A stretch of 64,000 bases of DNA from Acidobacteriota bacterium (GTDB lineage Bacteria; Acidobacteriota; Blastocatellia; HR10), in assembly GCA_030550025.1 (NCBI GenBank), contig JAUQQC010000006.1, forward strand, positions 62,001 to 126,000, in the 5' to 3' direction. The notes under the pieces are model-generated. The model searched no databases. It was not told where the DNA came from and saw only the letters and a program-made list of their open reading frames with translations. Numbering within the stretch: position 1 is the first letter of the stretch; each line of letters begins with the position of its first letter. Below are positions 17,053 through 26,972 of this stretch, piece by piece. Position numbers and translations under genes: made by a program.

Positions 17053-17511
17053 TCAGCGCTCCGGCAAGTCATCGATCTGCAAGCCGATGGGCGTGGCCCC
17101 GGCTGCCTTCACGATGTCAATGATGCGCACGACCTCCCCATAGAGCGTGTTGCGCGGGGCCCGGATGAAGACCGAACGTTGATCCGGAGGCCGCGCCGCG
17201 ATGATCTCCCGGAGCTTCTCCCCTAATGTCTCTTCCGTCACCGGCTCGACGTTGAGCTTGAGTCCGGCCAGTCGTCCTGAGGCGTCCGCCTCCACCAAGA
17301 CGACCAGCGCCAGCGGATTCGTCACGGCGACGTTCTCCGGAGGCTTCTCCGGGATCTTCGATTCGAGCTTGCTCGGCTTGAGCGGCGTGATGGCCATGAA
17401 GATGATCAGGAGCACGAGCAGGATGTCAATGAGCGGGACCACGTTCATGTCCACCAAGGGCTTTCCGGCTTCCGGCCGCTTATATTCCTCTTTCCCGGTC
17501 GGTATCGCCAT
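17053..17511 (-). CDS. exbD: ExbD/TolR-family proton-channel subunit, second copy
   Basis: The 152-residue protein has a short cytoplasmic start, one membrane helix (PLIDILLVLLIIFMAITPL, about 26-44) and a periplasmic domain. The helix carries the conserved aspartate (Asp29) that takes part in proton flow through ExbB. With ExbB it powers TonB from the proton gradient. It is the second of two ExbD genes in the operon, 86 bases after the first, and its periplasmic part differs clearly from it. The start at 17511 fits the family; the ATG at 17568 would add an unlikely extension. Confidence 0.92.
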   Translation of the reverse strand: MAIPTGKEEYKRPEAGKPLVDMNVVPLIDILLVLLIIFMAITPLKPSKLESKIPEKPPENVAVTNPLALVVLVEADASGRLAGLKLNVEPVTEETLGEKLREIIAARPPDQRSVFIRAPRNTLYGEVVRIIDIVKAAGATPIGLQIDDLPER

Positions 17512-17597
17512 TGTCTTCCCCCTTCTGTGAGAGATCAGGGAGAGCAGAAGTGGCCGAGAGCACATCATGGCGCTCGGCCCCCCAGGCTCTCCCTGCT

Positions 17598-18041
17598 TTA
17601 TTCTTCTTGTCGTTTCGTCCTCTTGCCCGGATCAACGACCAGGCCGACGCGGTCTACGCCGGCGCTGCGAATGGCCTCGATCACCCCCACGACATTGTCG
17701 TAGCGCACTCGATTATCGGCCTTCACGTAGACGACGCGCTGGTCCAAGGGGCGAGCCTCCATCAATCGACGGATGCGCGTCTCCAGCTCGCTCTGGCTCA
17801 CCAGATCGCGCCCCACGTAAATGGTCCCGTCAATCGGGATCGCGACGACGACGGCGCTCTCTTTGTTAATGTCGGGGTCCTCATCGCCGTGCGGTGCCTT
17901 GGGCAGCGTCACGGCGATGCCCGCTTGCAGGAAGGGGGTGACGACCATCATGATGATGAGCAGCACCAGCATGATGTCGGCCATGGGGATCACGTTGATC
18001 TCGGCCATGACCCCCTTTCGCTCGCCGACTTGCATGCCCAT
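17598..18041 (-). CDS. exbD: ExbD/TolR-family proton-channel subunit, first copy
   Basis: The 147-residue protein follows exbB by only six bases. It has the single membrane helix VIPMADIMLVLLIIMMVVTPF with the conserved Asp at about residue 22 and a periplasmic domain ending in GVIEAIRSAGVDRVGLVVDP. It should assemble with ExbB and the other ExbD, either as mixed or as alternative complexes, to energise TonB. The ATG at 18041 is well placed; an internal ATG (MAEINVIP) is a possible second start. Two unlike ExbDs in one operon are common in Acidobacteriota and Bacteroidota. Confidence 0.92.
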   Translation of the reverse strand: MGMQVGERKGVMAEINVIPMADIMLVLLIIMMVVTPFLQAGIAVTLPKAPHGDEDPDINKESAVVVAIPIDGTIYVGRDLVSQSELETRIRRLMEARPLDQRVVYVKADNRVRYDNVVGVIEAIRSAGVDRVGLVVDPGKRTKRQEE

Positions 18042-18047
18042 AGGGAT

Positions 18048-18788
18048 TCAGCTCCTTTGCTTCAAATAGGGCATCAACGCGACGTCCACCAGCTCGGATG
18101 AGGAGTTCTCCATCTCCACGACGAAGGACTCCATCCGGTTGGTGAAATAGTTGAACATCCACACGGCCGGGATGGCCACGAAGAGCCCGAAGGCCGTATT
18201 CACCAAGGCTTCGGAGATACCGCCCGCCACAGCGGCAATCCCTGCCGTCTCCGCTTGCTTCAGCCCTTGGAAGGCGTTCACGATGCCGACGACTGTGCCA
18301 AACAGGCCGACGAACGGCGCCGTCGAACCGATCGTCGCCAGCTGCGAGAGTCCGCGCTTGAACTCAGCCGTCTTGATGGCGATCGCTCGTTGCAAGGCGC
18401 GTCGAGTCGCTTCGACGATCTCACCCGGAATGTCGGTCGAGAGCTGATGCGAGCGGAACTCTTGAAGCCCCGCGTTCACGACCATCGCCAGGTGGCTCTT
18501 CTTGTACTTGCTCGAAAGCGCGATGGCGTCATCCAACCGGCCCTCGCGCAAGGCCGCGGCGACCTTCGGGGCGAATTCCCGCGATTGCTTCTTCGCCGCC
18601 GAATAGGTGAGCAAGCGCTCGATCATCACGGCGATCGAATACATGGACATCAGGGACAGGATGATGATCACCACCAATCCCACCGTCCCCAATCGTTGGA
18701 GCATGGCCCAGAGGGTGAACTCTACTGCTCCCGCGCCCTCCTGCAAAAGTAGGCCCATGCCCGTGTGCGTCAGAACGCCATAGCCCAT
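18048..18788 (-). CDS. exbB: ExbB/TolQ/MotA-family proton channel
   Basis: The 246-residue inner-membrane protein has a long first hydrophobic segment (about 32-55). Two more form the MotA/TolQ/ExbB domain, with LATIGSTAPFVGLFGTVVGIVNAF at about 148-171 and GISEALVNTAFGLFVAIPAV after it. These are the proton-path helices of ExbB. It forms a pentamer around the ExbD helices and drives TonB. The gene lies between tonB (21 bases upstream) and the first exbD. The conserved threonines of both helices are present, so it should be functional. Confidence 0.93.
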   Translation of the reverse strand: MGYGVLTHTGMGLLLQEGAGAVEFTLWAMLQRLGTVGLVVIIILSLMSMYSIAVMIERLLTYSAAKKQSREFAPKVAAALREGRLDDAIALSSKYKKSHLAMVVNAGLQEFRSHQLSTDIPGEIVEATRRALQRAIAIKTAEFKRGLSQLATIGSTAPFVGLFGTVVGIVNAFQGLKQAETAGIAAVAGGISEALVNTAFGLFVAIPAVWMFNYFTNRMESFVVEMENSSSELVDVALMPYLKQRS

Positions 18789-18809
18789 ATGCCTTTCCCC
18801 TCCTTCGGT

Positions 18810-19574
18810 TCAAAGTTTGAAGTTGAAAATCAGAATGCCCGTCACTTTGATGGGCTCCCCGCTGAGGAGCGTCGGACGGAACTTCCATTGCCAAGCCGCT
18901 TCCAGAGCGGCCTGTCGCAAGAGCGGGTGGCCATCGATCACCTGCGCGGAGATGACGTTCCCCTCTTCATCAATGACGACCTCAACCTGAACGGTCCCTT
19001 GAACGCGAGCAGCACGCGCGATCGCCGGATAGACTGGCGTGACCTTCCGAATCGCGTTCCCTTGCAGCACGCCTTGCGACACGCGCCGTGGCGGCTCTTT
19101 CTTCTCCTCCCTTGGCGGCGGGGGTGGTGGTGGTGCTTCGACCGGACCCGCGACGCTCCCTAAGACCCCTCCGACGACACCACCGAGGACTCCTCCGGGA
19201 ACCCCACCCGGAACCCCTCCCGGCACGCCACCCATCGCGCTTGCAGAGACAGCGACGACGGGGAGGTTCGCCGGCGGCAGTTCTTTCGGAATCTCCTTGG
19301 GCGCGATGAATTCCGTCGGCACGACGACGACCTTCGTCGCTGCTGGGACGGCCGCGCTCGGAGGCGGCGGCGGAGGTGGGGGCGGCGGTGGTGGCGGCGC
19401 CACCAAAGCCGCCGAGATGAATTGCTCCTTCAGCTCAGGGTTCACCAGCATGATGCTCGCCACGATAGCCGTCACTACGACGAAGCAGTAAACGACCATC
19501 GTCGCGAGGAAGAACCACTTGGTCGGCGACTTTTGCTTTTGCGTCGTTGACTCGATCAGAGACCATTCAAACAT
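18810..19574 (-). CDS. tonB: TonB energy transducer with proline run and Gly-Gly-Val repeats
   Basis: The 254-residue protein has a cytoplasmic start, one membrane anchor (about 20-43), a run of 13 prolines, a Lys/Glu/Pro region and a stretch of GGVPGGV-type repeats. A second short proline run follows. The C-terminal TonB domain is at about 165-254, with PVYPAIARAARVQGTVQVEV and WQWKFRPTLLSGEP. TonB passes proton-motive energy to outer-membrane receptors such as the one at 40970-43816. It is the first gene of the operon, 85 bases downstream of the predicted transcription start. The Gly-Val linker in place of the usual Pro-Lys spacer is unusual. Confidence 0.93.
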   Translation of the reverse strand: MFEWSLIESTTQKQKSPTKWFFLATMVVYCFVVVTAIVASIMLVNPELKEQFISAALVAPPPPPPPPPPPPPSAAVPAATKVVVVPTEFIAPKEIPKELPPANLPVVAVSASAMGGVPGGVPGGVPGGVLGGVVGGVLGSVAGPVEAPPPPPPPREEKKEPPRRVSQGVLQGNAIRKVTPVYPAIARAARVQGTVQVEVVIDEEGNVISAQVIDGHPLLRQAALEAAWQWKFRPTLLSGEPIKVTGILIFNFKL

Positions 19575-19665
19575 AGGCCCCCCTCTATGTGTGATGCCGA
19601 TGGGTCAAGGGACAGAGTGTTCCCACATGCCCCAATACACTCTCACAGGCCAGCAACCGAGCGTA

Positions 19666-19694
19666 AGTATACTGGCCTTGCCTTTTTCGGTCAA
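19666..19694 (-). promoter_or_regulatory. Sigma-70-type promoter of the tonB operon
   Basis: On the minus strand TTGACC (19694-19689) and TATACT (19671-19666) are 17 bases apart, close to the ideal. The predicted leader of about 85 bases contains an inverted repeat GAGTGT/ACACTC that could be regulatory. secF ends 40 bases upstream, so tonB is not simply read through from it. Confidence 0.75.
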
Positions 19695-19733
19695 GGCCCC
19701 TCTGGTTGGTATTCGGCGTCAAGACCACGTACC

Positions 19734-21026
19734 TCAGCGAGAGGCGGTCGCGCGTCGCTCCTTCCGGCTCGGCGTCGCCTCCATCGGCTTCGGTCGAACC
19801 GCGGGCCGCCGCGCCTGCCGTTGGCTTTGCCACGTCTGCCACCAGAGCATGATCGGGCTCGCGATAGCGATCGTCGAGTAGGTCCCCACGATGATCCCCA
19901 CCAGTAGGGCGAGCGAGAATCCGCTGAGCACCTCGCCCCCGAAGAGATAGAGCGAGAGGACGGCCAGCAGCGTCAATCCCGAGGTGAGGATCGTCCGCGA
20001 GAGCGTCTGATTGATGCTGTCATTGACGATCTTCGTCAAGCCCTCGCGCCGCCGCAGCCGCAGATTCTCGCGAACGCGATCGAAGATGACGATCGTGTCG
20101 TTGACCGAATATCCCACAAGCGTCAACAGCGCCGCCACGACGTTGAGCGAGATCTCCTTCTGCACAAGCGAGAAGACACCGAGGGTGACCAAGACATCAT
20201 GGAAGACGGCGATGACCGCCGCCACGCCGTAGATCCATTCGAAGCGGAAGGCGATATAAATGAGCATACCGGCCAAGGAAGCGAGCGTGACCGAGATGGC
20301 ACGCTGTCGCAATTCCTGTCCGATCTGTGGGCCGACGATCTCCGCGCTGATCATCGCCGCGTTGCCAGCGAAGAACCGCTTGGGCAACCATTCGATCAGC
20401 GCCGTCGGCAGGCCCGATACGGCTCGCACGTCCGCGAGATCGCGCAGCAACCCCCTTTGATCCCGATCGCGATATTGGATGATGGCATCCGCATATCGGC
20501 CATATTCGAGTTCGGCCGCCGCACGCCCGGAGGCGGAGACCAGGCGCAGCGGATCTTCCTCCACAAGCAGCTCCCGCAACCGATCTCGGCTGATCGTGTT
20601 GAGGTCCACCTTTGTCGCCACTTCCGAGGGGGGATTGAAGGTGCTCAGGGCCGCCAGGATCGCGCGCTTCTCCACATCGAGTTCACTCTCTGCCGGCGAT
20701 CCCGCCCTCTGTCCGGCCTCGCGCTGCGGGAGACGAATCAAGACCTCGTTCTTGACCCCGCTGATCGGATCGCTGATCGGTTGGATGATGACTTTGCTCG
20801 GGTCGATCCCTTGCTTGCCGAGCGCTTCGCGCAAGCGATTCTCCGGTGGGGGGACGTCCTTGAACTTCACGTTCACAAGCGTCCCGCCAGCGAAGTCGAT
20901 GCCGAGGTTGAAACCACGCGTGAAGGCCGAGATGCCCCCGAGTATCAACAGCGCGAGCGAGACGAGAATGAATCTCCGCTTCAGGCGGATCCAGTCAATA
21001 TTCGGCGTCTTGATAAGCTCGTACAT
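19734..21026 (-). CDS. secF: Protein translocase subunit SecF
   Basis: The 430-residue inner-membrane protein has the first helix at about 20-37 and GFNLGIDFAGGTLVNVKF after it. The later helices carry LTLVGYSVNDTIVIFDRVRENLR, a SecF signature. With SecD it uses the proton gradient to help pull proteins through SecYEG. It is about 100 residues longer than the E. coli protein because of a large periplasmic insert between the first two helices, at about 85-200. It starts three bases after secD, and the order yajC-secD-secF is the classic one. Confidence 0.95.
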   Translation of the reverse strand: MYELIKTPNIDWIRLKRRFILVSLALLILGGISAFTRGFNLGIDFAGGTLVNVKFKDVPPPENRLREALGKQGIDPSKVIIQPISDPISGVKNEVLIRLPQREAGQRAGSPAESELDVEKRAILAALSTFNPPSEVATKVDLNTISRDRLRELLVEEDPLRLVSASGRAAAELEYGRYADAIIQYRDRDQRGLLRDLADVRAVSGLPTALIEWLPKRFFAGNAAMISAEIVGPQIGQELRQRAISVTLASLAGMLIYIAFRFEWIYGVAAVIAVFHDVLVTLGVFSLVQKEISLNVVAALLTLVGYSVNDTIVIFDRVRENLRLRRREGLTKIVNDSINQTLSRTILTSGLTLLAVLSLYLFGGEVLSGFSLALLVGIIVGTYSTIAIASPIMLWWQTWQSQRQARRPAVRPKPMEATPSRKERRATASR

Positions 21027-21029
21027 GGT

Positions 21030-22691
21030 TCAAATGCTCAAGACTTCCGGTCGGCCCCCTTGGCGTTCCAGGACCCAACTGAAGATCGCTCGCGAGACGA
21101 AGATCGCCGTGAAGAAATTCGCGATCAACCCCGCCGTGAGCGTGACGGCGAATCCCCGGATCGGTCCCGTCCCGAAGACGAAGAGAAAGAGCGCGGCGAT
21201 GATCGTCGTGAGATTCGTATCGAAGATCGTCGTGAAGGCGCGCTCGAAGCCCATGGCGACGGCCGAAGCGGGGACCTTTCCATTGCGCAACTCCTCCCGA
21301 ATGCGCTCGAAGATGAGCACATTGGCATCTACGGCCATGCCGATCGTGAGGGCGACACCGGCGATGCCCGGCAGCGTCAGCACGGCACCCACGATCTTCA
21401 TCGCGGCCAGAAGCAGGACCAGATTCAGGACGAGCCCGATGACGGCGTTCACGCCCGAGAGCCGGTAGTAAAAGAGCATGAAGATCGTAATGGCCGCCAG
21501 TCCTGCGATCGAGGCGGCAAAGCCTTGTCGGATCGAATCGGCGCCGAGGCTCGGTCCGACCGTCCGCTCCTCCAGATACGTCACGCGCGCCGGAAGAGCG
21601 CCGGAGCGCAACGTCAGGGCCAGATCTTCGGCTTCTTCTTTCGTGAAATCCCCCTCGATGCGACCCTCGTCGCGAATGGCGTCTCGGATGACGGGCGCGC
21701 TCTTGATCTCATTGTTGAGGATGATGGCCAGGTTCTTCCCGATGTTGGCACTTGTGGTTGTGTAGAAGCGTTCGGCTCCCGAGGGGCGCAGCGAGAAGAG
21801 GATCTCATAGACGGATCCCCCGGCTTGAGAGGGAACGGCCTGAGCGTTTCGCAGATCATCCCCGGTGATCACGGGCATCTTCTCGACGACGTAGTACTGC
21901 ACGGGGGGGGCCGTAGGATCGCGCCGCCGTTCGCGTGCCGGGAGGATCTCCTTATCCGGGGGGATAGTGCCGCCCAGAGCTTGTCGCGCGGCCTCCTCGC
22001 TCGGGTGCGGGCCGCTGTGGACGAGCTTCAACTCCAGGCGGGATTCGGCGCGAATGAGATTCTTCACCCGTTCGGGGTCGTCCACGCCCGGCAACTGGAG
22101 CAGGATCTGATATCCGGTCGCCGGCCCGTGTCGCGCGATCGTCGGCTCAGCGACTCCGAAGGCATTAATCCGCTGCTCGATGATCCGCATGGCCTGCTCG
22201 GTGGCCCGTTCCCGGAGGTCGCGTTGCTCCTCGTCTCTCATCTCGAAGATGAGGCGCCGTCCTTCGTTACGGGCCGTCCAGCCCGGACCGAAATCGAGCG
22301 TGATGCGGGCCTTCGCATCTTCGATCTGCGCGCTCTCCTCCAGCTCGATCTCGATCCGACCGAGCGCCGGCGACGTGGCGTTGGTGAATTTGATCCCGGC
22401 CTGCTGGAGGATCGAACGCGCCTTCTCCAGATTTCCGGCCGTGATCGAACGGATAGCATCATCGGTCTGAACCTGCAGGATCAAGTGACTCCCCCCTCGC
22501 AGGTCGAGACCGAGCTTGATATTCTCGGCGAGGTTCTTCTTGAGGCGGCTCGGCGTGAAGTTCGCGGCGATCGCTTGGGCGGTGATCCGACCCGAGGCAT
22601 CGCGGAATTGGAAGGGGCCGAGCAACAGATACAAGGCGATCGCCGTGGTGCCCCCGATCAGCAGGAAGCGATTCCGAAGCTTCCGACTCAT
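21030..22691 (-). CDS. secD: Protein translocase subunit SecD
   Basis: The 553-residue protein has an N-terminal helix, LGLDLRGGSHLILQV near residue 62, a long periplasmic part and a C-terminal six-helix RND-like domain. That domain contains the signature TLPGIAGVALTIGMAVDANVLIFERIREE, whose Asp and Arg carry protons. SecD with SecF completes the export of proteins across the inner membrane. The gene lies 35 bases after yajC and three before secF. Length is between the short Gram-positive and the 615-residue E. coli form. Confidence 0.95.
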   Translation of the reverse strand: MSRKLRNRFLLIGGTTAIALYLLLGPFQFRDASGRITAQAIAANFTPSRLKKNLAENIKLGLDLRGGSHLILQVQTDDAIRSITAGNLEKARSILQQAGIKFTNATSPALGRIEIELEESAQIEDAKARITLDFGPGWTARNEGRRLIFEMRDEEQRDLRERATEQAMRIIEQRINAFGVAEPTIARHGPATGYQILLQLPGVDDPERVKNLIRAESRLELKLVHSGPHPSEEAARQALGGTIPPDKEILPARERRRDPTAPPVQYYVVEKMPVITGDDLRNAQAVPSQAGGSVYEILFSLRPSGAERFYTTTSANIGKNLAIILNNEIKSAPVIRDAIRDEGRIEGDFTKEEAEDLALTLRSGALPARVTYLEERTVGPSLGADSIRQGFAASIAGLAAITIFMLFYYRLSGVNAVIGLVLNLVLLLAAMKIVGAVLTLPGIAGVALTIGMAVDANVLIFERIREELRNGKVPASAVAMGFERAFTTIFDTNLTTIIAALFLFVFGTGPIRGFAVTLTAGLIANFFTAIFVSRAIFSWVLERQGGRPEVLSI

Positions 22692-22726
22692 TTCACATCC
22701 CGCGCGCGGAGCTTGTCAGTGAGGGA

Positions 22727-23044
22727 TCATTTCGTCGCGGCTCGTTCGCCCTCTTCCGGGCGGGGCTGTTGCAAGCCGATGACCGCATTGCGGGCGATCT
22801 CCAAGCGCGATTGATCAGAGCGAACGACCAATGTCTCATCGCGCAGGCTGATGATCGTCCCATAGATCCCCCCGGTGGTCACGATCTTATCCCCGACCTT
22901 GAGATTGGCGATCAACTCCTGCAGCTTCTTCCGGCGCCGACGCTCCGGCAGAATGATGAGCACGTAGAAGACGAGGAAGATCAACAGCAACGGAATGAGC
23001 GAGAGGAAGGCATTTCCAGCCTGCAGAAGAATCCCGACGTTCAT
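22727..23044 (-). CDS. yajC: Preprotein translocase subunit YajC
   Basis: The 105-residue protein has one membrane segment at about residues 13-32, ending in LPERRRRKKLQ, followed by a small soluble domain with LKVGDKIVTTGGIYGTIISL. This is the standard YajC layout. YajC binds SecDF and assists protein export; it is not essential in E. coli. The gene is between tgt and secD in the common tgt-yajC-secD-secF order, with 55 and 35 bases to its neighbours. Confidence 0.95.
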   Translation of the reverse strand: MNVGILLQAGNAFLSLIPLLLIFLVFYVLIILPERRRRKKLQELIANLKVGDKIVTTGGIYGTIISLRDETLVVRSDQSRLEIARNAVIGLQQPRPEEGERAATK

Positions 23045-23099
23045 AGCTGATGCGCCCGCTGACGAGAGCCTCGCAATGATCCCTCCTTATGTCCTTCGG

Positions 23100-24257
<1,158 letters not shown>

Positions 24258-24329
24258 TCACATCTTAACTCTGGTGGGCGGAGGATGGTCAACCGCGTGA
24301 AAGGGAAAGGCCGAGCGTCGGCATCTTGC

Positions 24330-25511
24330 TCAGGCGAAGAGGCGCCGAATCTGGTAGGTCGTCGTGCGTTCGGCCGGGATGCGCCCCAGCTCGCGAATGC
24401 GCGCCTGAAATTCCTCCGGCGCCAGATACTCCCCAGCCGTCGCGCCCGCCAGCCGCGAGATGTTCTCCTCCATGAGCGTGCCGCCGTAGTCGTTGGCGCC
24501 CGCTTGCAGACAGAGCTGCGAGAGGGCGCGCCCGAGCTTCACCCAGGAGACTTGAATGTTCTCGATCCATCCCCGCAGCAGCAACCGCGCCAGGGCATGG
24601 ACTTTCAGGTGCTCCTCCACAGTCGGTCCCGGTCGCGCCTTCCCGAGCCGGTAGAGCGCGGTATTCCAAGGGACGAAGCCCAAGGGGACGAATTCCGTGA
24701 ACCCACCGGTGCGCTTCTGAATATCGCGCAGCAGCAGCAAGTGGCGAACCCAATGCTCCGGCGTCTCCACGTGCCCGTACATCATCGTGGAGGTCGAGCG
24801 GATGCCCAACTCGTGAGCCGTCGTAATGACCTCCACCCATTGGGCAGTGGTGAGCTTCTGCCGCGAGATGCGCCAACGCACCGTGTCGTCGAGGATCTCG
24901 GCCGCCGTCCCCGGCAGCGTGTCCAGACCGTTCTCCTTGAGCATGAGCAGGTAGTCGCGGAGCGCCATCCCCGTCCGTTCGACGCCGTAGACGATCTCCA
25001 TGGGCGAGAAGGCATGGACATGGATTTCCGGAACGCGCGTTTTGATCGCGCGCAGGATGTCGCGGTAGAAGAAGCCATCCAAATTCGGGGGCAAGCCGCC
25101 TTGGACGCAAACTTCGGTCGCGCCTCGACGCCAAGCTTCGGCGGCTTTCTCGGCGATCTGATCGAGCGTCAGGGCGTAGGCGTCTCGCTCTTTCGGGGTG
25201 CGGCTGAAGGCGCAGAAGCTGCAGCCGACGAAGCAAATGTTGGTGAAGTTGATGTTCCGATTGACGACATAAGTGACGATGTCGCCGACGGTCTCCCGCC
25301 GCACCTGATCAGCGACGGCCACAAGCGCGGGCAATTCCTCGCTTGTCGCGTGAGCGAGTCGAAGGCCCTCCGCCAAGCCCAGCTCGCGCCCGATCCACGC
25401 CGCTTCTAAGATTTGGGCCAGATCACGAGGCACGCGGGCGAGCGCGCGCTCCACCGACGCCTCCTGGCGCTCGATCTCCCCGATGAGGTCTGCCATGAGC
25501 TGCTCTTTCAT
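24330..25511 (-). CDS. cofH: FO synthase subunit CofH
   Basis: The 393-residue radical SAM protein has its cluster cysteines at 93, 97 and 100 (CFVGCSFC), then a TIM barrel with VQGGLPPNLDGFFY, HVHAFSPMEI and STSTMMYGHVET. This is the CofH/MqnE/MqnC superfamily. CofH joins a tyrosine-derived fragment to 5-amino-6-ribitylaminouracil, the first step to the deazaflavin FO of coenzyme F420. The adjacent, overlapping cofG makes CofH the best call; on its own a menaquinone futalosine enzyme would be an alternative. The start overlaps the cofG stop as ATGA. No other F420 gene is adjacent. Confidence 0.88.
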   Translation of the reverse strand: MKEQLMADLIGEIERQEASVERALARVPRDLAQILEAAWIGRELGLAEGLRLAHATSEELPALVAVADQVRRETVGDIVTYVVNRNINFTNICFVGCSFCAFSRTPKERDAYALTLDQIAEKAAEAWRRGATEVCVQGGLPPNLDGFFYRDILRAIKTRVPEIHVHAFSPMEIVYGVERTGMALRDYLLMLKENGLDTLPGTAAEILDDTVRWRISRQKLTTAQWVEVITTAHELGIRSTSTMMYGHVETPEHWVRHLLLLRDIQKRTGGFTEFVPLGFVPWNTALYRLGKARPGPTVEEHLKVHALARLLLRGWIENIQVSWVKLGRALSQLCLQAGANDYGGTLMEENISRLAGATAGEYLAPEEFQARIRELGRIPAERTTTYQIRRLFA

Positions 25512-26770
25512 GTGGGATACCCCTCCTCGGTCACGCGCGCGAGAACGCGCGCCGAAAGCGTGGGGGCGAGAAAGCCCGGTCGGCGAACGAACTCCGGGTA
25601 AATGGCCAGGCGCTCCCGCAACTCAAACCCTCGCGCGCGCATCTGCTCGCGCAGCCATTCGATCTGAGGCCATGGACGTTCGGGATTGATGTAATCGCGC
25701 GTGAGCGGGGAGATGCCCCCCCAATCGTTGATCCCGGCCCGAAGGAGGATGTCCAATGCCTCGGTGGCCTTTGGCGAAGGCGACCACAGCGTCGAGGGAG
25801 CATCCACAATGAGATTCGGCGGCGCCTGTATGTTCATCCTTCCGCCAAAGAGGAGGCGGGCGACGGCCACCGTGCGGGCCAGGTCTTCTACGGTCGGTTC
25901 CGGATGCGCGCGCATCGGGATGTTCGGTTTTGCCCGGAAGTTCTGGAGGATGAGTTCCTGAATGTGTCCGTACGCATCCTGCAGCGCGCGCAGTTCAAGG
26001 AGCGAATCCACGCGCTCTTCGAGCGTCTCGCCGATGCCAATCAGTAGGCCCGTCGTGAAGGGGATGCGCAATCGCCCGGCGTCGGCGATCGTACGCAGTC
26101 GAAGGCGCGGGTGTTTGTCCGGAGCGCGGAAGTGCGGTCCGCCTCGCCGTAAGAGGCGCACACTGACGTTCTCCAGCATCAGGCCCATGCTCACGCTCAC
26201 CTCCTTGAGCGCGCGCATCTCGGCTTCGGTCATCACGCCCGGATTGACATGCGGCAGCAACTCGGTCTCCGCCAACACCTGCGCGCATGCGGCGCGCAAG
26301 TAGCCGAGCGTCGTCTCCTGCCCGAGTGCCGCGAGCGTCCGGCGCATCTCGGGAAACGCCAGTTCCGGTTTGTCGCCCAGGCTGAAGAGCGCTTCCTTAC
26401 AGCCAAGCCGCTCCCCGGCCCGCGCGACCTCGAGCACCTCCTCAAGCGTCATCGTCTTCGCTTCCGGATCCCCAGGGTCCTTTCGGAACGTGCAGTAGGC
26501 ACAATAGTCGCGGCATAAATTCGTGAGCGGGAGGAAGACCTTCTTGGAGAAGGTGATCGTGCGTCCACGCTCGCGATCGCGCACTTCGGCGGCCGCCTCC
26601 AAAAGCGCCCACCACTCCTCCCCTTCGGCTTGGATGAGGAGCAGCGCGTCCTCCCGCTCCAGGCGATGGCCTGCGCGCGCTTTCTTCAGCGCGGTGAGGA
26701 ATGCGCGATAGGAGCGCTGTCCTCGCCCGCAAAGAGGCGCGTGCGCGATCTCTTCGCCTCGCCCGCTCAT
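25508..26770 (-). CDS. cofG: FO synthase subunit CofG
   Basis: The protein has about 420 residues. The radical SAM cysteines are at 86, 90 and 93 (CRDYCAYC), and motifs typical of CofG follow: CKEALFSLGDKPE, HVNPGVMTE, NVSVRLL and GINDWGGISPLT. CofG closes the deazaflavin ring to give FO (7,8-didemethyl-8-hydroxy-5-deazariboflavin). With cofH it makes the full FO synthase as two genes, as in archaea and cyanobacteria, not the fused FbiC of actinobacteria. The ATG at 26770 lies just behind a predicted promoter; the family suggests no longer N-terminus. Confidence 0.9.
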   Translation of the reverse strand: MSGRGEEIAHAPLCGRGQRSYRAFLTALKKARAGHRLEREDALLLIQAEGEEWWALLEAAAEVRDRERGRTITFSKKVFLPLTNLCRDYCAYCTFRKDPGDPEAKTMTLEEVLEVARAGERLGCKEALFSLGDKPELAFPEMRRTLAALGQETTLGYLRAACAQVLAETELLPHVNPGVMTEAEMRALKEVSVSMGLMLENVSVRLLRRGGPHFRAPDKHPRLRLRTIADAGRLRIPFTTGLLIGIGETLEERVDSLLELRALQDAYGHIQELILQNFRAKPNIPMRAHPEPTVEDLARTVAVARLLFGGRMNIQAPPNLIVDAPSTLWSPSPKATEALDILLRAGINDWGGISPLTRDYINPERPWPQIEWLREQMRARGFELRERLAIYPEFVRRPGFLAPTLSARVLARVTEEGYPT

Positions 26771-26781
26771 CGTCGACGGTA

Positions 26782-26810
26782 ACTGTATCGCACTCGGACG
26801 ACGCACGCAA
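26782..26810 (-). promoter_or_regulatory. Probable promoter of cofG-cofH
   Basis: On the minus strand TTGCGT (26810-26805) and TACAGT (26787-26782) are 17 bases apart. The predicted start is about five bases before the cofG ATG at 26770, so the message would be nearly leaderless. Confidence 0.5.
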
Positions 26811-26826
26811 ACGCTCGCCCTCCACA

Positions 26827-26856
26827 TTGTGAGACCCTCGCGCGACGCCGTAGAAT
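26827..26856 (+). promoter_or_regulatory. Probable promoter of the proline dehydrogenase gene
   Basis: TTGTGA (26827-26832) and TAGAAT (26851-26856) are separated by 18 bases, so RNA would begin near 26863. That is downstream of the in-frame GTG at 26829, which argues for the ATG at 26973 as the real start. It lies back to back with the cofG promoter. Confidence 0.6.
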
Positions 26857-26972
26857 TCGATAGGTTCTATGCGAGGATGCGGGGCGCACAGGCTACCGGA
26901 GCGACAGATGCGGAGCGCAGGGGCGTACCGGCATCCCTCGCGCATCATGGCGGGCGTTTCGAGGAGCATCCT

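Noticed and set aside
20199-22814. Plus-strand open frame of 871 codons
   Set aside because: It lies opposite secF and secD, which are certain. Long antisense frames are expected in GC-rich genes; the product has no family features.
26829-26972. N-terminal extension of proline dehydrogenase from the GTG at 26829
   Set aside because: The GTG overlaps the predicted -35 box, the added 48 residues do not resemble the family, and the ATG at 26973 has GAGGAG at proper spacing.
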